From the NCBI RefSeq assembly GCF_947498345.1, contig NZ_CANMJY010000001.1, positions 558,001-622,000 of the forward strand: a DNA stretch of 64,000 bases, read 5' to 3'. Each line of letters starts with the position of its first letter. The stretch's first letter is position 1. The notes beneath the pieces are model-generated. The model saw only the letters and a list, made by a program, of their open reading frames with translations. It was not told the origin of the DNA and searched no databases. Position numbers and translations under genes: made by a program. Below, piece by piece: positions 18,012 to 25,949 of this stretch. This DNA is from an uncultured Winogradskyella sp. Its GTDB lineage: Bacteria; Bacteroidota; Bacteroidia; Flavobacteriales; Flavobacteriaceae.

Positions 18012-18947
18012 TTAATATTTTATGAGATAAATAAGACCATTTGAAACATCGTTATTTCGTAAGGCATTAAAAAAAGCAGGGGCATCTTCAAAAGGAATTA
18101 TGGTGGTAATCAATTTATCAAATATATTATGCCTTAAAATATCTACTGCTAACAACTTACGTTTGTAATAATCAAATTCCTTGCGTTTGCGTATTGGAAT
18201 TCTTGAAACTTGACTAGCAATTAATCGCAGTCTGTTTTTATGAAAATTCTCACCAAACTTCACAGTTGTTTTCGATGTGCCGTACCAACTTAATTCTATA
18301 ATTTGCCCTTCTTCATTTGTATTATCAATACAAAATTGGAGCGCTTCTTCATTGGCAGCAGTATTAAAAATGATATCAAAACTACCGTTACCTTCATAGA
18401 TTTCAAAACCTAATTCTGATGCCTTTAGTTTTCTCCACAAATTAACTTCTATGATCTTTACGTTTAAGTTATAATGATATTTCAATGTAACTGCTAATAA
18501 TGATCCTATATTACCAAAACCGCTAATTGCTATAGTTTTGTCTTGGTCTATATCACTATCCCATATAGCATTTATAACCGTTTCCAGATTACTAATAAGT
18601 GGTATGCGTTTTAACGGAAGATCTTGACATGCATTAAAAATTGAAGGTGCATCAACTATACAGTTATTTTGGTGAGGATGCATAAGATGAACTTTTTCAC
18701 CATTTTCTATAATACCAGATAAGGCATAACCGTATTTTATAGGTAAATTGAAGCTACCTTCCATATAAGGAATAGTCATGTAATTCTGAATAGTTTTGGG
18801 AACCCTTTTATTTAATACTAAGGATTCAGTCCCCAGGCTAATCATAGAGTATTTGCTCTCAACATAGTGCTTCAAAGATATATTGTTAGGTACCTTAGTA
18901 GATCTAATCTCAGTTTGTGTTGAAGTATGCCATAACGATCTAATCAT
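18012..18947 (-). CDS. MDR-family (zinc-type alcohol) dehydrogenase-like protein
   Basis: 311 residues. The fold is that of medium-chain dehydrogenases: a GroES-like N-terminal part with YGYALSGIIENGEKVHL, then a Rossmann domain with AISGFGNIGSLLAV (GxGxxG, about residues 140-153) and FDIIFNTAANEEAL. The four-Cys structural zinc lobe is absent, and the protein is shorter than typical alcohol dehydrogenases, as in BchC- or threonine-dehydrogenase-like relatives. It would oxidise or reduce a hydroxyl/keto group of the intermediate made by the RibA- and RibD-like enzymes; this is inferred from position. Start overlaps the RibD-like gene by 4 bases. Confidence 0.8.
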   Translation of the reverse strand: MIRSLWHTSTQTEIRSTKVPNNISLKHYVESKYSMISLGTESLVLNKRVPKTIQNYMTIPYMEGSFNLPIKYGYALSGIIENGEKVHLMHPHQNNCIVDAPSIFNACQDLPLKRIPLISNLETVINAIWDSDIDQDKTIAISGFGNIGSLLAVTLKYHYNLNVKIIEVNLWRKLKASELGFEIYEGNGSFDIIFNTAANEEALQFCIDNTNEEGQIIELSWYGTSKTTVKFGENFHKNRLRLIASQVSRIPIRKRKEFDYYKRKLLAVDILRHNIFDKLITTIIPFEDAPAFFNALRNNDVSNGLIYLIKY

Positions 18948-19894
18948 ACCAAACCTGCTGTTATCATAAACGAATTACCTATCTGCGTTACATACATGTT
19001 TTTAAGTTTATGAGTTTCATTTACAAGATTTACTGCTGGTAATTTTACAGCTTTAATACCACTTCCAAATAGCATTGGGGAAATATGAAATTGAATGGTC
19101 TTAGCGAATTTGGTTTCGATAAATGTACTTAGAGTAGTGCCACCACCTTCAATTAGTATGGATGTTATGTTTTCATCTTTGCATTTTTGAAGAAGATCTA
19201 ATATTTTATCTTTTTTGGATTTTCCTTTAAACGATATAATTTTATCGAAATGATTGGTGTAATCGTCATAACTATACTCTAGATCTCTAAGTAAATAAGT
19301 TTTACAATTAGCAATCTTTTTTAGTGAAGATAAATTTTTACACTTGTTTGACAGAATTAATCTTTTAGGATTATCTCCTTTTACATGTCTAACATTTAGT
19401 GAGGGTTTATCGTTTAAAACGGTTTTTCCTCCTACTAAAACGCTATCAAAAAGAGCTCGTAATCTATGCGCATGAATTAAGTTTTCATCATTACCAATCC
19501 ACTGAGAAGAACCAGAGGTAGTTGCCAAATAACCATCAAGTGATGTTGCAGAATGAATGAATATATAGGGTAGATTTGTGTTGAGGTGGCATAATACACT
19601 CAATGGCCAATAATTTTGTAAGACAGCAAGCAATTCACTTGAAATATTTGTATAAACAAAAAACAAAAGTCCTTCAAAAGGAATTTTTATACGTCTGTAG
19701 CTTGATAAATTAGTGTTTTCAGAGAGCTCGCTGTTAGACTTTAGCAAAATAGCAGTGTAATTAGTATTAAGGTTTACAATACTATATATTTCAGAGAAAG
19801 ACTTGCCATTAAAAGCCCAACCCAAAATATTCTTAGTTATTGTTTTGTTCTTTAACTCCAGTAATTTTTGCCAAAGCGTATCATCTACTTTCAT
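18944..19894 (-). CDS. RibD C-terminal-type reductase with a novel N-terminal region
   Basis: 316 residues. From about residue 105 the protein is a RibD/DHFR-type reductase: PYIFIHSATSLDGYLAT, SSQWIGNDENLIHAHRLRAL, DSVLVGGKTVLNDKPSLNVR, NPKRLIL and ILIEGGGTTLSTFIE. Such domains reduce the ribosyl chain of 2,5-diamino-6-ribosylaminopyrimidinone phosphate to ribityl. The first 100 residues are not the RibD deaminase: no HAE or PCxxC zinc motif is present. The intermediate would therefore be reduced without deamination, as in archaeal and fungal enzymes. It overlaps ribA and the dehydrogenase gene by 4 bases each. Confidence 0.87.
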   Translation of the reverse strand: MKVDDTLWQKLLELKNKTITKNILGWAFNGKSFSEIYSIVNLNTNYTAILLKSNSELSENTNLSSYRRIKIPFEGLLFFVYTNISSELLAVLQNYWPLSVLCHLNTNLPYIFIHSATSLDGYLATTSGSSQWIGNDENLIHAHRLRALFDSVLVGGKTVLNDKPSLNVRHVKGDNPKRLILSNKCKNLSSLKKIANCKTYLLRDLEYSYDDYTNHFDKIISFKGKSKKDKILDLLQKCKDENITSILIEGGGTTLSTFIETKFAKTIQFHISPMLFGSGIKAVKLPAVNLVNETHKLKNMYVTQIGNSFMITAGLV

Positions 19895-20493
19895 AATTTT
19901 GTCAAAAAATGCCCGAAATGATCTTTTTTAGTTTTTAGATAACTGTAATTAGTTTCATTTGGATGGGATTCTATAGGTATTCTCTCAACAACATTAATTT
20001 TTTTATCATTGAAAAAATCCAATTTATCAGGATTATTAGTAAGTAATCTTATATTTTTTACATTAAAATAATCTAAAATTTTTATGGCATCGTTATATTG
20101 CCTTTGGTCTTCTTCAAAACCAAGCATTTTGTTGGCTTCTGCAGTATTATAACCCTCATCTTGCAAACAGTAGGCTTTTAACTTGTTAATAATACCAATA
20201 CCTCTGCCTTCTTGTCTTAGATATATTAAAATGCCCGAATGTTCTTGAATAAACTTTAACGAATGTTGTAATTGTTCACCACATTCACAACGTTTAGAGC
20301 CAAAGAGGTCGCCTGTCATACACTCGGAGTGAATTCTAACAGGTAAATTTTCACTCCAATTATGTTGATCTGTAAACAGCGCAATATGAGGCATTAAATC
20401 TTCAGTAGAATCTGTAAAGGTAGCTATGTTAAAATTACCATAAATGGTTTCCATATTTACCTTGCTTTGTAACTTCAAAATTTTGTCTTTCAT
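19891..20493 (-). CDS. ribA: GTP cyclohydrolase II (monofunctional RibA type)
   Basis: Opens GTP to 2,5-diamino-6-(5-phosphoribosylamino)pyrimidin-4(3H)-one, formate and pyrophosphate. At 200 residues it has the full set of features: RIHSECMTGDLFGSKRCECG with zinc Cys58, Cys69 and Cys71, YLRQEGRGIGI (about 91-101), the IKxx-type NTAEANKMLGF and LLTNNPDKLDFF. It lacks the DHBP-synthase (RibB) half that housekeeping RibBA of this phylum usually carries, so it is probably a pathway-specific paralogue (inference). First gene of the 11-gene leftward operon. No FMN riboswitch is seen upstream. Confidence 0.95.
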   Translation of the reverse strand: MKDKILKLQSKVNMETIYGNFNIATFTDSTEDLMPHIALFTDQHNWSENLPVRIHSECMTGDLFGSKRCECGEQLQHSLKFIQEHSGILIYLRQEGRGIGIINKLKAYCLQDEGYNTAEANKMLGFEEDQRQYNDAIKILDYFNVKNIRLLTNNPDKLDFFNDKKINVVERIPIESHPNETNYSYLKTKKDHFGHFLTKL

Positions 20494-20827
20494 TTATAAT
20501 TATTAGCTGCCTTAGTCAATTAGGTTGAAAAAATCTTACAAAGAATACCATTCTTTTATAATATGCATAATTTAAAAAATTATTCTTATACACATTAAAC
20601 AACTTAAAGATTAATTCTCCTGAATTTTTTTTAATCTATTAAAAAGGGGATATTTTTAAATGAAATAATGTTAACTATAAGTGTTAAACCAAAAATCTTC
20701 TTAGCTTTATTGATAGTGTTAGATACAATTAATAATAAACTGAAAAACATTCTGAAAATACTGATTTGCTTAAAAAGAAGATGCCAGTTCTTGAATATTT
20801 AAGCAATCTATATAAATCACATATATT
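20494..20827. other. non-coding region upstream of ribA operon
   Basis: About 330 AT-rich bases between the ribA start and the hairpin at 20828. I see no conserved ORF, no RFN-type riboswitch core and no convincing TAnnTTTG box on the minus strand. It must hold the promoter of the 11-gene operon. Confidence 0.5.
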
Positions 20828-20855
20828 AGCCCATAACCAAAGAAGGTTATGGGCT
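20828..20855 (-). terminator. hairpin, probable original ssrA terminator displaced by the element
   Basis: Perfect 11-bp inverted repeat AGCCCATAACC / GGTTATGGGCT with a six-base loop AAAGAA. It sits 7 bases outside the left attachment repeat. Read on the minus strand, joining it to the ssrA body at the 13-bp repeat would place it directly after the tmRNA 3' end. No strong T-run follows, so it may be a weak terminator or processing stem. Confidence 0.6.
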
Positions 20856-20862
20856 CTACTCT

Positions 20863-20875
20863 GTGGAGTCGGAGG
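20863..20875. repeat. attL core, direct repeat copy
   Basis: GTGGAGTCGGAGG, identical and in the same orientation as 30975-30987, where it forms the tmRNA 3' acceptor-stem end. This copy has no tmRNA body next to it, as expected for the far junction of an element integrated into ssrA. Confidence 0.9.
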
Positions 20876-20995
20876 CTATTGAACTTATTAGTTGTTAATA
20901 ATTAAAAACAAACCTAATTTCCTTGTTATTTCTTCAAATATAGTGATTTTTTACTGTTTAATATAATTTTGAATTATATTTGAATATAATAAAAT

Positions 20996-21026
20996 TATCA
21001 ACCAAATTATCAACTATACTATCAAC
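20996..21026 (+). repeat. three TATCAAC repeats at 12-bp pitch, probable integrase arm sites (left end)
   Basis: TATCAAC occurs at 20996, 21008 and 21020, exactly 12 bases apart. The same three-copy, 12-bp array occurs near the other end at 30899-30929. Short phased direct repeats near both att cores are the expected arm-type binding sites of a lambda-like integrase. They overlap the first codons of the longest integrase ORF, which supports the ATG at 21034 as the real start. Confidence 0.75.
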
Positions 21027-21033
21027 CGGTAAT

Positions 21034-22299
21034 ATGAAGTACACATTCTTTCTCAAAGAACCGAATGGCAATAAAGAAAGTTTAATTCTCTTTTCATGTT
21101 ATTTCAGTTCTGAGAGTAAACAATTCAAATATTCTACAGGAGAAAAGATATTACCTAAGTTTTGGAGTTTTAAAAACAATAGACCAAAACTAAAAGGGAG
21201 GAAAGAAGATCGTAGCCAAAATGCCAACTCAATTAATATTCAGCTAGGACGTTATACAGAAGCTTTTATAAGTACTCTGGCACTACAAAGAAAACTTAAC
21301 GAACCATTAACTTCTGATATTCTTAAAAAAGAATTTGATGATACTTTTAAAAAAAGTAGAAAAGGGCGCAATGTTTTCTATGATGCTTACGATGAGTTCA
21401 TGAATGAAAAAATAAAAAGAAAGGAATGGAAGCCATCAACAATAAAACGATATAATAATATAAAAAACCACCTCTTGGCTTTTGAAAAGCAATCGTCATA
21501 TAAGCTCACATTTTCAAACATCAACGAAAAATTTTACACTGATTATACAGATTATTGCTATACAGAATTAGATCATGGGACTAATACATTTGCTAGAAAT
21601 GTTGGGTTGTTCAAAACTTTTATGTATTGGGCTTATAGAAAAAATCACACATATAATGATAACTTTAGATACTTTAAAAAGCCAGAACGTGTAATCACTC
21701 AAGAAGTAGCATTAAACCTTAGTCAAATAAAAAAAATATTTGATTTTAATACTAAATCAAAATCATTGGAAAAGGTTAGGGATGTTTTTGTTTTTCAATG
21801 CCTAACTGGTTTAAGGTACGGTGAATTGGCATTAGTAAATAAAAGAACGGTTATTAATGACGTCTTGATAATTAAAGAAGATAAAGATGTTACTAAAGAA
21901 GCTAGGGAGATTCCGTTGTTTGAAATTACGAAGTACATTTTGAAAAAGTACAATTATAGTTTACCAATAATTTCTAATCAAAAACAGAATGAATTAATCA
22001 AGCAAGTGTTTATGAATGCTGAATTTGATTTTGATGTAGAATATACCAGGAATAAGAATAAACAAAAAGAGATTATTGTAAAACCATTCTTTAATAGGAT
22101 ATCTACGCATACTGCAAGGCGAAGTTTTATAACGATAATGAAAAAGAAAGGCATAGCCGATAAAACAATCATGAAAATGACAGGTCATCGAGACTTAAAA
22201 ACTTTTACCAGTTATTACAAAGTTGATACTGAAGCCAAAATAGATGCGATGAAATTGGCCTTTGGTAGTATGGAATTGCCTAAACTCAAAAAAGCTTAA
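21034..22299 (+). CDS. int: tyrosine recombinase (integrase)
   Basis: 421 residues from the ATG at 21034. The frame is open to 20980, but that extension (MNIIKLSTKLSTILSTGN) merely translates the TATCAAC repeats. The protein has an N-terminal arm-binding domain, a SAM-like core-binding domain (NVFYDAYDEFMNEKI... to about residue 215) and a catalytic domain with Arg in LTGLRYGELA (about 260), HTARRSFITIM (about 358) and GHRDLKTFTSYYKVD with the nucleophilic Tyr (about 393). It resembles Bacteroidota phage/ICE integrases and should catalyse recombination at the 13-bp ssrA core. Confidence 0.95.
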   Translation: MKYTFFLKEPNGNKESLILFSCYFSSESKQFKYSTGEKILPKFWSFKNNRPKLKGRKEDRSQNANSINIQLGRYTEAFISTLALQRKLNEPLTSDILKKEFDDTFKKSRKGRNVFYDAYDEFMNEKIKRKEWKPSTIKRYNNIKNHLLAFEKQSSYKLTFSNINEKFYTDYTDYCYTELDHGTNTFARNVGLFKTFMYWAYRKNHTYNDNFRYFKKPERVITQEVALNLSQIKKIFDFNTKSKSLEKVRDVFVFQCLTGLRYGELALVNKRTVINDVLIIKEDKDVTKEAREIPLFEITKYILKKYNYSLPIISNQKQNELIKQVFMNAEFDFDVEYTRNKNKQKEIIVKPFFNRISTHTARRSFITIMKKKGIADKTIMKMTGHRDLKTFTSYYKVDTEAKIDAMKLAFGSMELPKLKKA

Positions 22300-22302
22300 T
22301 AT

Positions 22303-23289
22303 ATGAATGAAATCAAGTTTTTCGGTGTTTTGCAAAATTACAGTCTTGATATTTTAAACAAAGAAATAATAGAGATCCTACTTGATAAAAATGTTATAAG
22401 CAAAAGTACATTTCAAACAGAAGTTAATAAGTCATCAATTAAAGCTGAAGAATCTAAAAGTTTTGAATACTCTATTTTTTATGATAAGACTTCATATTTT
22501 ATTTCAAAAGAGTTTTATAAGGAATTATATTATTTGTTACAGTTCTGTGTCGAAAAACATCTTTCGGGTGGGTATACTCTAGAAATTAATTCTTTAGAGC
22601 ATAGTTTAAAGGGGTGTCTGAATAAAGATTCTAAAATCAAATATTTAGAAAAAAAATATTCTGAAATTTATAATGAAGATCAATTGGGATTTCCAGAGTA
22701 TATGGCGGATGATACTAATTACTATAATTGGGATACTTACTTTGATGTTCAAATTGGAAATTCTAATCAATTCTTAATTGATTATTTGACATCGAAATTT
22801 CAGTTTATTTCTTGTTTAACAGATCCAGATGAGATACAAATACGAGATTTGGATATTTCCAATTGCTTATGGGAAATTATTTTAAATAATGAACATGAAG
22901 AGCTAAAAGAATTTTTACATGAATGGTCTAATTGCTTTGATAAAAAATGTATTTTAGAATACATTAAAAGAGAAATTGACAATTTGAAGCTTAATTCACA
23001 TTCCAAAAATAAATTAAGTGCTTTGGAGATAGCTTATTATGCATACTACATGAAGGAGGCAAGAGAATCATTTACAGTCGAACAATTTCCCTCTGACGCA
23101 GCACATAAAGAACTTGGTGAAAGATTCAATACGAATTGGACTAACATTAAAAAAAACTATATAGAAATATCTACTAAAAAGAATCTTCGACTAAAAGCCA
23201 CTAGAAGAGATAAGATTTTAAATTGTAAAAAGTTTTTAAAACCTAGTGCACTTAATATAGCAAATAAAGAAATTAAAGGTATTTATTAA
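22303..23289 (+). CDS. element protein of unknown function (328 aa)
   Basis: Starts 3 bases after the integrase stop, so it is co-transcribed with it. No known motif is recognised in the first 230 residues, which are acidic with many aromatic residues. The last 90 residues are helical and basic: ALEIAYYAYYMKEARES, FPSDAAHKELGERFN and a Lys-rich tail, reminiscent of the C-terminal regions of proteins that often follow integrases in Bacteroidota elements (RteC-like), but this is weak. A DNA-binding or excision-control role is a guess. Confidence 0.7.
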   Translation: MNEIKFFGVLQNYSLDILNKEIIEILLDKNVISKSTFQTEVNKSSIKAEESKSFEYSIFYDKTSYFISKEFYKELYYLLQFCVEKHLSGGYTLEINSLEHSLKGCLNKDSKIKYLEKKYSEIYNEDQLGFPEYMADDTNYYNWDTYFDVQIGNSNQFLIDYLTSKFQFISCLTDPDEIQIRDLDISNCLWEIILNNEHEELKEFLHEWSNCFDKKCILEYIKREIDNLKLNSHSKNKLSALEIAYYAYYMKEARESFTVEQFPSDAAHKELGERFNTNWTNIKKNYIEISTKKNLRLKATRRDKILNCKKFLKPSALNIANKEIKGIY

Positions 23290-23303
23290 TGCTTTTTTTA
23301 TTC

Positions 23304-23354
23304 ATAGTACCTACTCCGTAGTTACTATAATGAATTGAATTTTTTAATTCAATT
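23304..23354. promoter_or_regulatory. two adjacent inverted repeats upstream of the excisionase-like gene
   Basis: First, ATAGTA(C)CTAC-TCC-GTAG(T)TACTAT at 23304-23328 (one mismatch per arm). Second, AATTGAATT-TTTT-AATTCAATT at 23333-23354. They fill the 100-base gap before the HTH gene and could be a terminator for the integrase pair plus an operator; both readings are open. Confidence 0.45.
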
Positions 23355-23389
23355 TAGTTTAGCGGTATTGTTAATTAAAACATTATCGC

Positions 23390-23677
23390 ATGAATAGTAT
23401 TGTTCAACTCCAAAATATTTCTAAATCTGAATTATTTGAACATTTAGAAAATCTCATTGATCGTAAATTAGAACCTTTCAATGCAATAAATAAAAATGAG
23501 AAATTGTCTGTACAAGAAGTTTCTGAAGAATTAGGAGTTACAGATCTCACAGTACATAATTACATCAAAAAGGGAATATTACCAGCTTTTAAAATAGGTC
23601 GTAGAGTTTTTATTAAACGTGTAGATCTTGATGATGCACTTAAAGAAGTGAAGTCATTAAGGTATCAAAGAAAATAA
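23390..23677 (+). CDS. excisionase-like helix-turn-helix protein
   Basis: 95 residues. The C-terminal 55 residues form a MerR-type winged helix as in the excisionase/HTH_17 family: LSVQEVSEELGVTDLTVHNY followed by IKKGILPAFKIGRRVFIKRVDLDDAL. An N-terminal helix (residues 8-30) may mediate dimerisation. In this setting it is probably the recombination directionality factor or a control protein for the replication gene that follows. A strong terminator lies 6 bases after its stop. Confidence 0.85.
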   Translation: MNSIVQLQNISKSELFEHLENLIDRKLEPFNAINKNEKLSVQEVSEELGVTDLTVHNYIKKGILPAFKIGRRVFIKRVDLDDALKEVKSLRYQRK

Positions 23678-23683
23678 AAAGAG

Positions 23684-23716
23684 AAACCCTATAGCATTAC
23701 CAGTACTATAGGGTTT
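23684..23716 (+). terminator. rho-independent terminator after the HTH gene
   Basis: Perfect 11-bp stem AAACCCTATAG / CTATAGGGTTT with an 11-base loop, followed by a short T-run. It separates the integration/control genes from the helicase gene. Confidence 0.8.
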
Positions 23717-23747
23717 TAATATTGTTTATTATAACAGCAACAAACAG

Positions 23748-25214
23748 ATGCAAGATAACAAAAAAATAGCCACTACAGGCTTTAATAATTCTAGTGATAC
23801 CAGAGTAGTTTATTTGGATAGCGATAAAGACTTAATTCATAGCGAAATTATAAAATCTGGTTCTCGAGTTATTACTTTTGAACATACCTTAATTTTAAGT
23901 TTTCTACATGAAAATGGATTTAGAAATTATCGAGAACAGCTAATCCGAGTTATAGATAATGTTGGTTCAGAGGTCACAAAAGAATCAATTTTTAAATTTC
24001 TTTTAAGTCATGTAGAATCCTTTGACGATAATCAGTTAATTAATGCTTATTATAAGCAAGGTGAATCTTTAATCTTAAAAAACAATGGGCTTATCCACGG
24101 TATCAAAGATGTTGAGTTTGAGCCTCTAAAAGATGTTGTAGATATTGGTTATATAGCTTATTTAAATGGTGTAGTGAAAGTCACTAAAAAGGATGTTATT
24201 ATAATACCATATGTGGATCTTAAAAATTTTGTATGGCAAAATCATATAATAAATAGGTGTTTTTCTCTTATTGAGTGCTATGAAGATAGTCCAAATGTTT
24301 ATAATAAATGTCTTCGAAACTCAACAAATAATGAAGAACATTATAAGAGTATTATTTCTGCAATTGGAAATTTGATACACAAATATAAAGACCAAAGATT
24401 AACAAAGGCAATAATCATTAATGATGAGAACCTTTCTGAAAAAGATGAGCAAGGTGGAAGTGGTAAAGGTTTAATAGTAAAATCCGTTAGTAAAATCCGA
24501 CCTACTTTAATCATCAATGGTAAGAATGCTGATCCATCCAGGAATCGTTTTTTTCTACAAGGTGTAACGAGTACGACTTGTGTAATATCAATAGATGATC
24601 CACCTAGAAATGTGATTTTTGATGATTATTTTTCTCTTTTAACAGATGAAATGACAGTTGAGAAAAAGCATAAAGGAGCATTAATTATACCTTATAAAGA
24701 AAGCCCAAAGTTTGCTTTTACTACAAACTATACTATAAAAGGGAGCTCTTCAAGTCATAAAAGGAGAAGGTTCGATATTTTTCTAAACAGTTTCTATAAT
24801 TCAGATCATACACCTTCAAATGATTTTCATCATGAATTTTTCTATGACTGGGATGATAACGAATGGTCCAAATTTGATTTTTTCATGTCGCTCTGTCTTC
24901 AAACGTTTTTAAAAGAGGGATTAATAGTTTATAATAATGAAGAGCTTATACTCAAAAAGCTTAAAAATGAGACTTCAGCAGATTTCTTTGAACTGATGGA
25001 AGTTGATTACACTTCCATGACAAAATATTCTTTACCAGACATGAGATCTAAGCTAATAAATATTTATGGTGATAAATACCTTTTTTTAAACAAGGAGACT
25101 TCTAGACTTATGGAGTGGGTAGAAAAATATAGTGCTTACAAAGGCTATGTTTTTAGTAAAGGTAGAGCTAGTTATGGGATGTGGTTTTCTTTTTCATTAA
25201 AAGAAAAAGTGTAG
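23748..25214 (+). CDS. SF3-type helicase / primase-helicase family protein
   Basis: 488 residues. The C-terminal half is an AAA+ SF3 helicase like those of P4-type satellites: Walker A QGGSGKGLI (residues about 236-241), Walker B VISIDD (about 279-284), sensor motif FAFTTNY with the conserved Asn (about 324-329) and basic arginine-finger stretch SSSHKRRRFDIF. The first 200 residues have no clear primase catalytic motif. It is the likely replication initiator or helicase of the element. The stop codon lies inside a 14-bp inverted-repeat arm. Confidence 0.87.
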   Translation: MQDNKKIATTGFNNSSDTRVVYLDSDKDLIHSEIIKSGSRVITFEHTLILSFLHENGFRNYREQLIRVIDNVGSEVTKESIFKFLLSHVESFDDNQLINAYYKQGESLILKNNGLIHGIKDVEFEPLKDVVDIGYIAYLNGVVKVTKKDVIIIPYVDLKNFVWQNHIINRCFSLIECYEDSPNVYNKCLRNSTNNEEHYKSIISAIGNLIHKYKDQRLTKAIIINDENLSEKDEQGGSGKGLIVKSVSKIRPTLIINGKNADPSRNRFFLQGVTSTTCVISIDDPPRNVIFDDYFSLLTDEMTVEKKHKGALIIPYKESPKFAFTTNYTIKGSSSSHKRRRFDIFLNSFYNSDHTPSNDFHHEFFYDWDDNEWSKFDFFMSLCLQTFLKEGLIVYNNEELILKKLKNETSADFFELMEVDYTSMTKYSLPDMRSKLINIYGDKYLFLNKETSRLMEWVEKYSAYKGYVFSKGRASYGMWFSFSLKEKV

Positions 25215-25300
25215 CATGTGTAGTGTTTTTAAAAATAATGCGTATATGAAGTACATATATAGTTATATAGATTTTTTAAGATTTTGCTACACATGCTACA
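25210..25300. repeat. 14-bp perfect inverted repeat, 63-bp spacer, candidate origin or terminator
   Basis: TGTAGCATGTGTAG at 25210-25223 and its exact reverse complement CTACACATGCTACA at 25287-25300. The left arm includes the helicase stop codon. The spacer is AT-rich with GTATATG/TACATATATAG-like steps. Long inverted repeats next to an SF3 helicase gene are candidates for origin structure; a transcript-end stem is the alternative. Confidence 0.6.
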
Positions 25301-25326
25301 TGAAAACTTTCGAAGTATCATGATAT

Positions 25327-25683
25327 ATGGTGACTGAAAGGCAGAAATATAATAGAAATAAAGTATTCTTGGAGATAAAGAATGAACTAGATAAAATGTC
25401 AAAGTATGATTCGGAAATGGATAATGTGAGAGTTGATATTAAATTTAGAGAGAAAGAAGATCGTAGAGGATTTCTTTTTTATATATTCTTACGTGATTAT
25501 ACAGATTACAGCTCTCTAAAATATTACCTAAATACAGCATTTGATAGAGTTATAATAGCAGACAAGGAAGACAAATCTCTTACTAATTTAGACATAATGC
25601 TTAGAACTAGGTTAGGATCTGATAGAATTGGAAAAATCGTAAACATAGATTTAATTAAAAAAGAAATGAGGTGTGAAAATTAA
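25327..25683 (+). CDS. small charged protein of unknown function (118 aa)
   Basis: Highly charged, no signal peptide, no membrane segment. It begins with a Lys/Glu-rich helix, has a central beta-like FLFYIFLRDYTDY stretch, and ends basic. It lies between the helicase gene and the phased repeat array, so a replication accessory role is possible. No family recognised. Confidence 0.6.
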   Translation: MVTERQKYNRNKVFLEIKNELDKMSKYDSEMDNVRVDIKFREKEDRRGFLFYIFLRDYTDYSSLKYYLNTAFDRVIIADKEDKSLTNLDIMLRTRLGSDRIGKIVNIDLIKKEMRCEN

Positions 25684-25758
25684 TATTGTTGTTGAAATAG
25701 TTGTTATTCTTAAATCTCTTTGTCTATATGGATTTTTTAGCTGATTTTGGCATATTAA

Positions 25759-25835
25759 CAACCAAAAAACAACCAAAAAACAACCAAAAAACAACCAAAA
25801 AACAACCAAAAAATAACCAAAAAATAACCAAAAAA
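25759..25835. repeat. seven 11-bp tandem repeats with phased A-tracts (curved DNA / iterons)
   Basis: Five copies of CAACCAAAAAA followed by two of TAACCAAAAAA, each exactly 11 bp. A6 tracts spaced by about one helical turn should give strong intrinsic curvature. It lies in the 266-base gap between the small protein and the AlbA_2 gene, with the helicase gene upstream, so it is a candidate iteron origin. Confidence 0.85.
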
Positions 25836-25949
25836 TTATTGTTGTTGCTTATATAAGTGTATTTTTATTAGTGTTTATCATAGTGGGGATAAAGACATTG
25901 TTTTTGTTTTCTCGTTGTAGCCAATTAAACCAAATCACGAACTGAATTA

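Noticed and set aside
20494-20827. FMN (RFN) riboswitch before ribA
   Set aside because: The region is AT-rich and lacks the conserved G-rich helices of the RFN element.
20980-21033. Longer integrase start at 20980
   Set aside because: The extra codons translate the TATCAAC repeats; the ATG at 21034 is a better start.
25759-25835. CRISPR array
   Set aside because: The 11-bp units are contiguous with no spacers.
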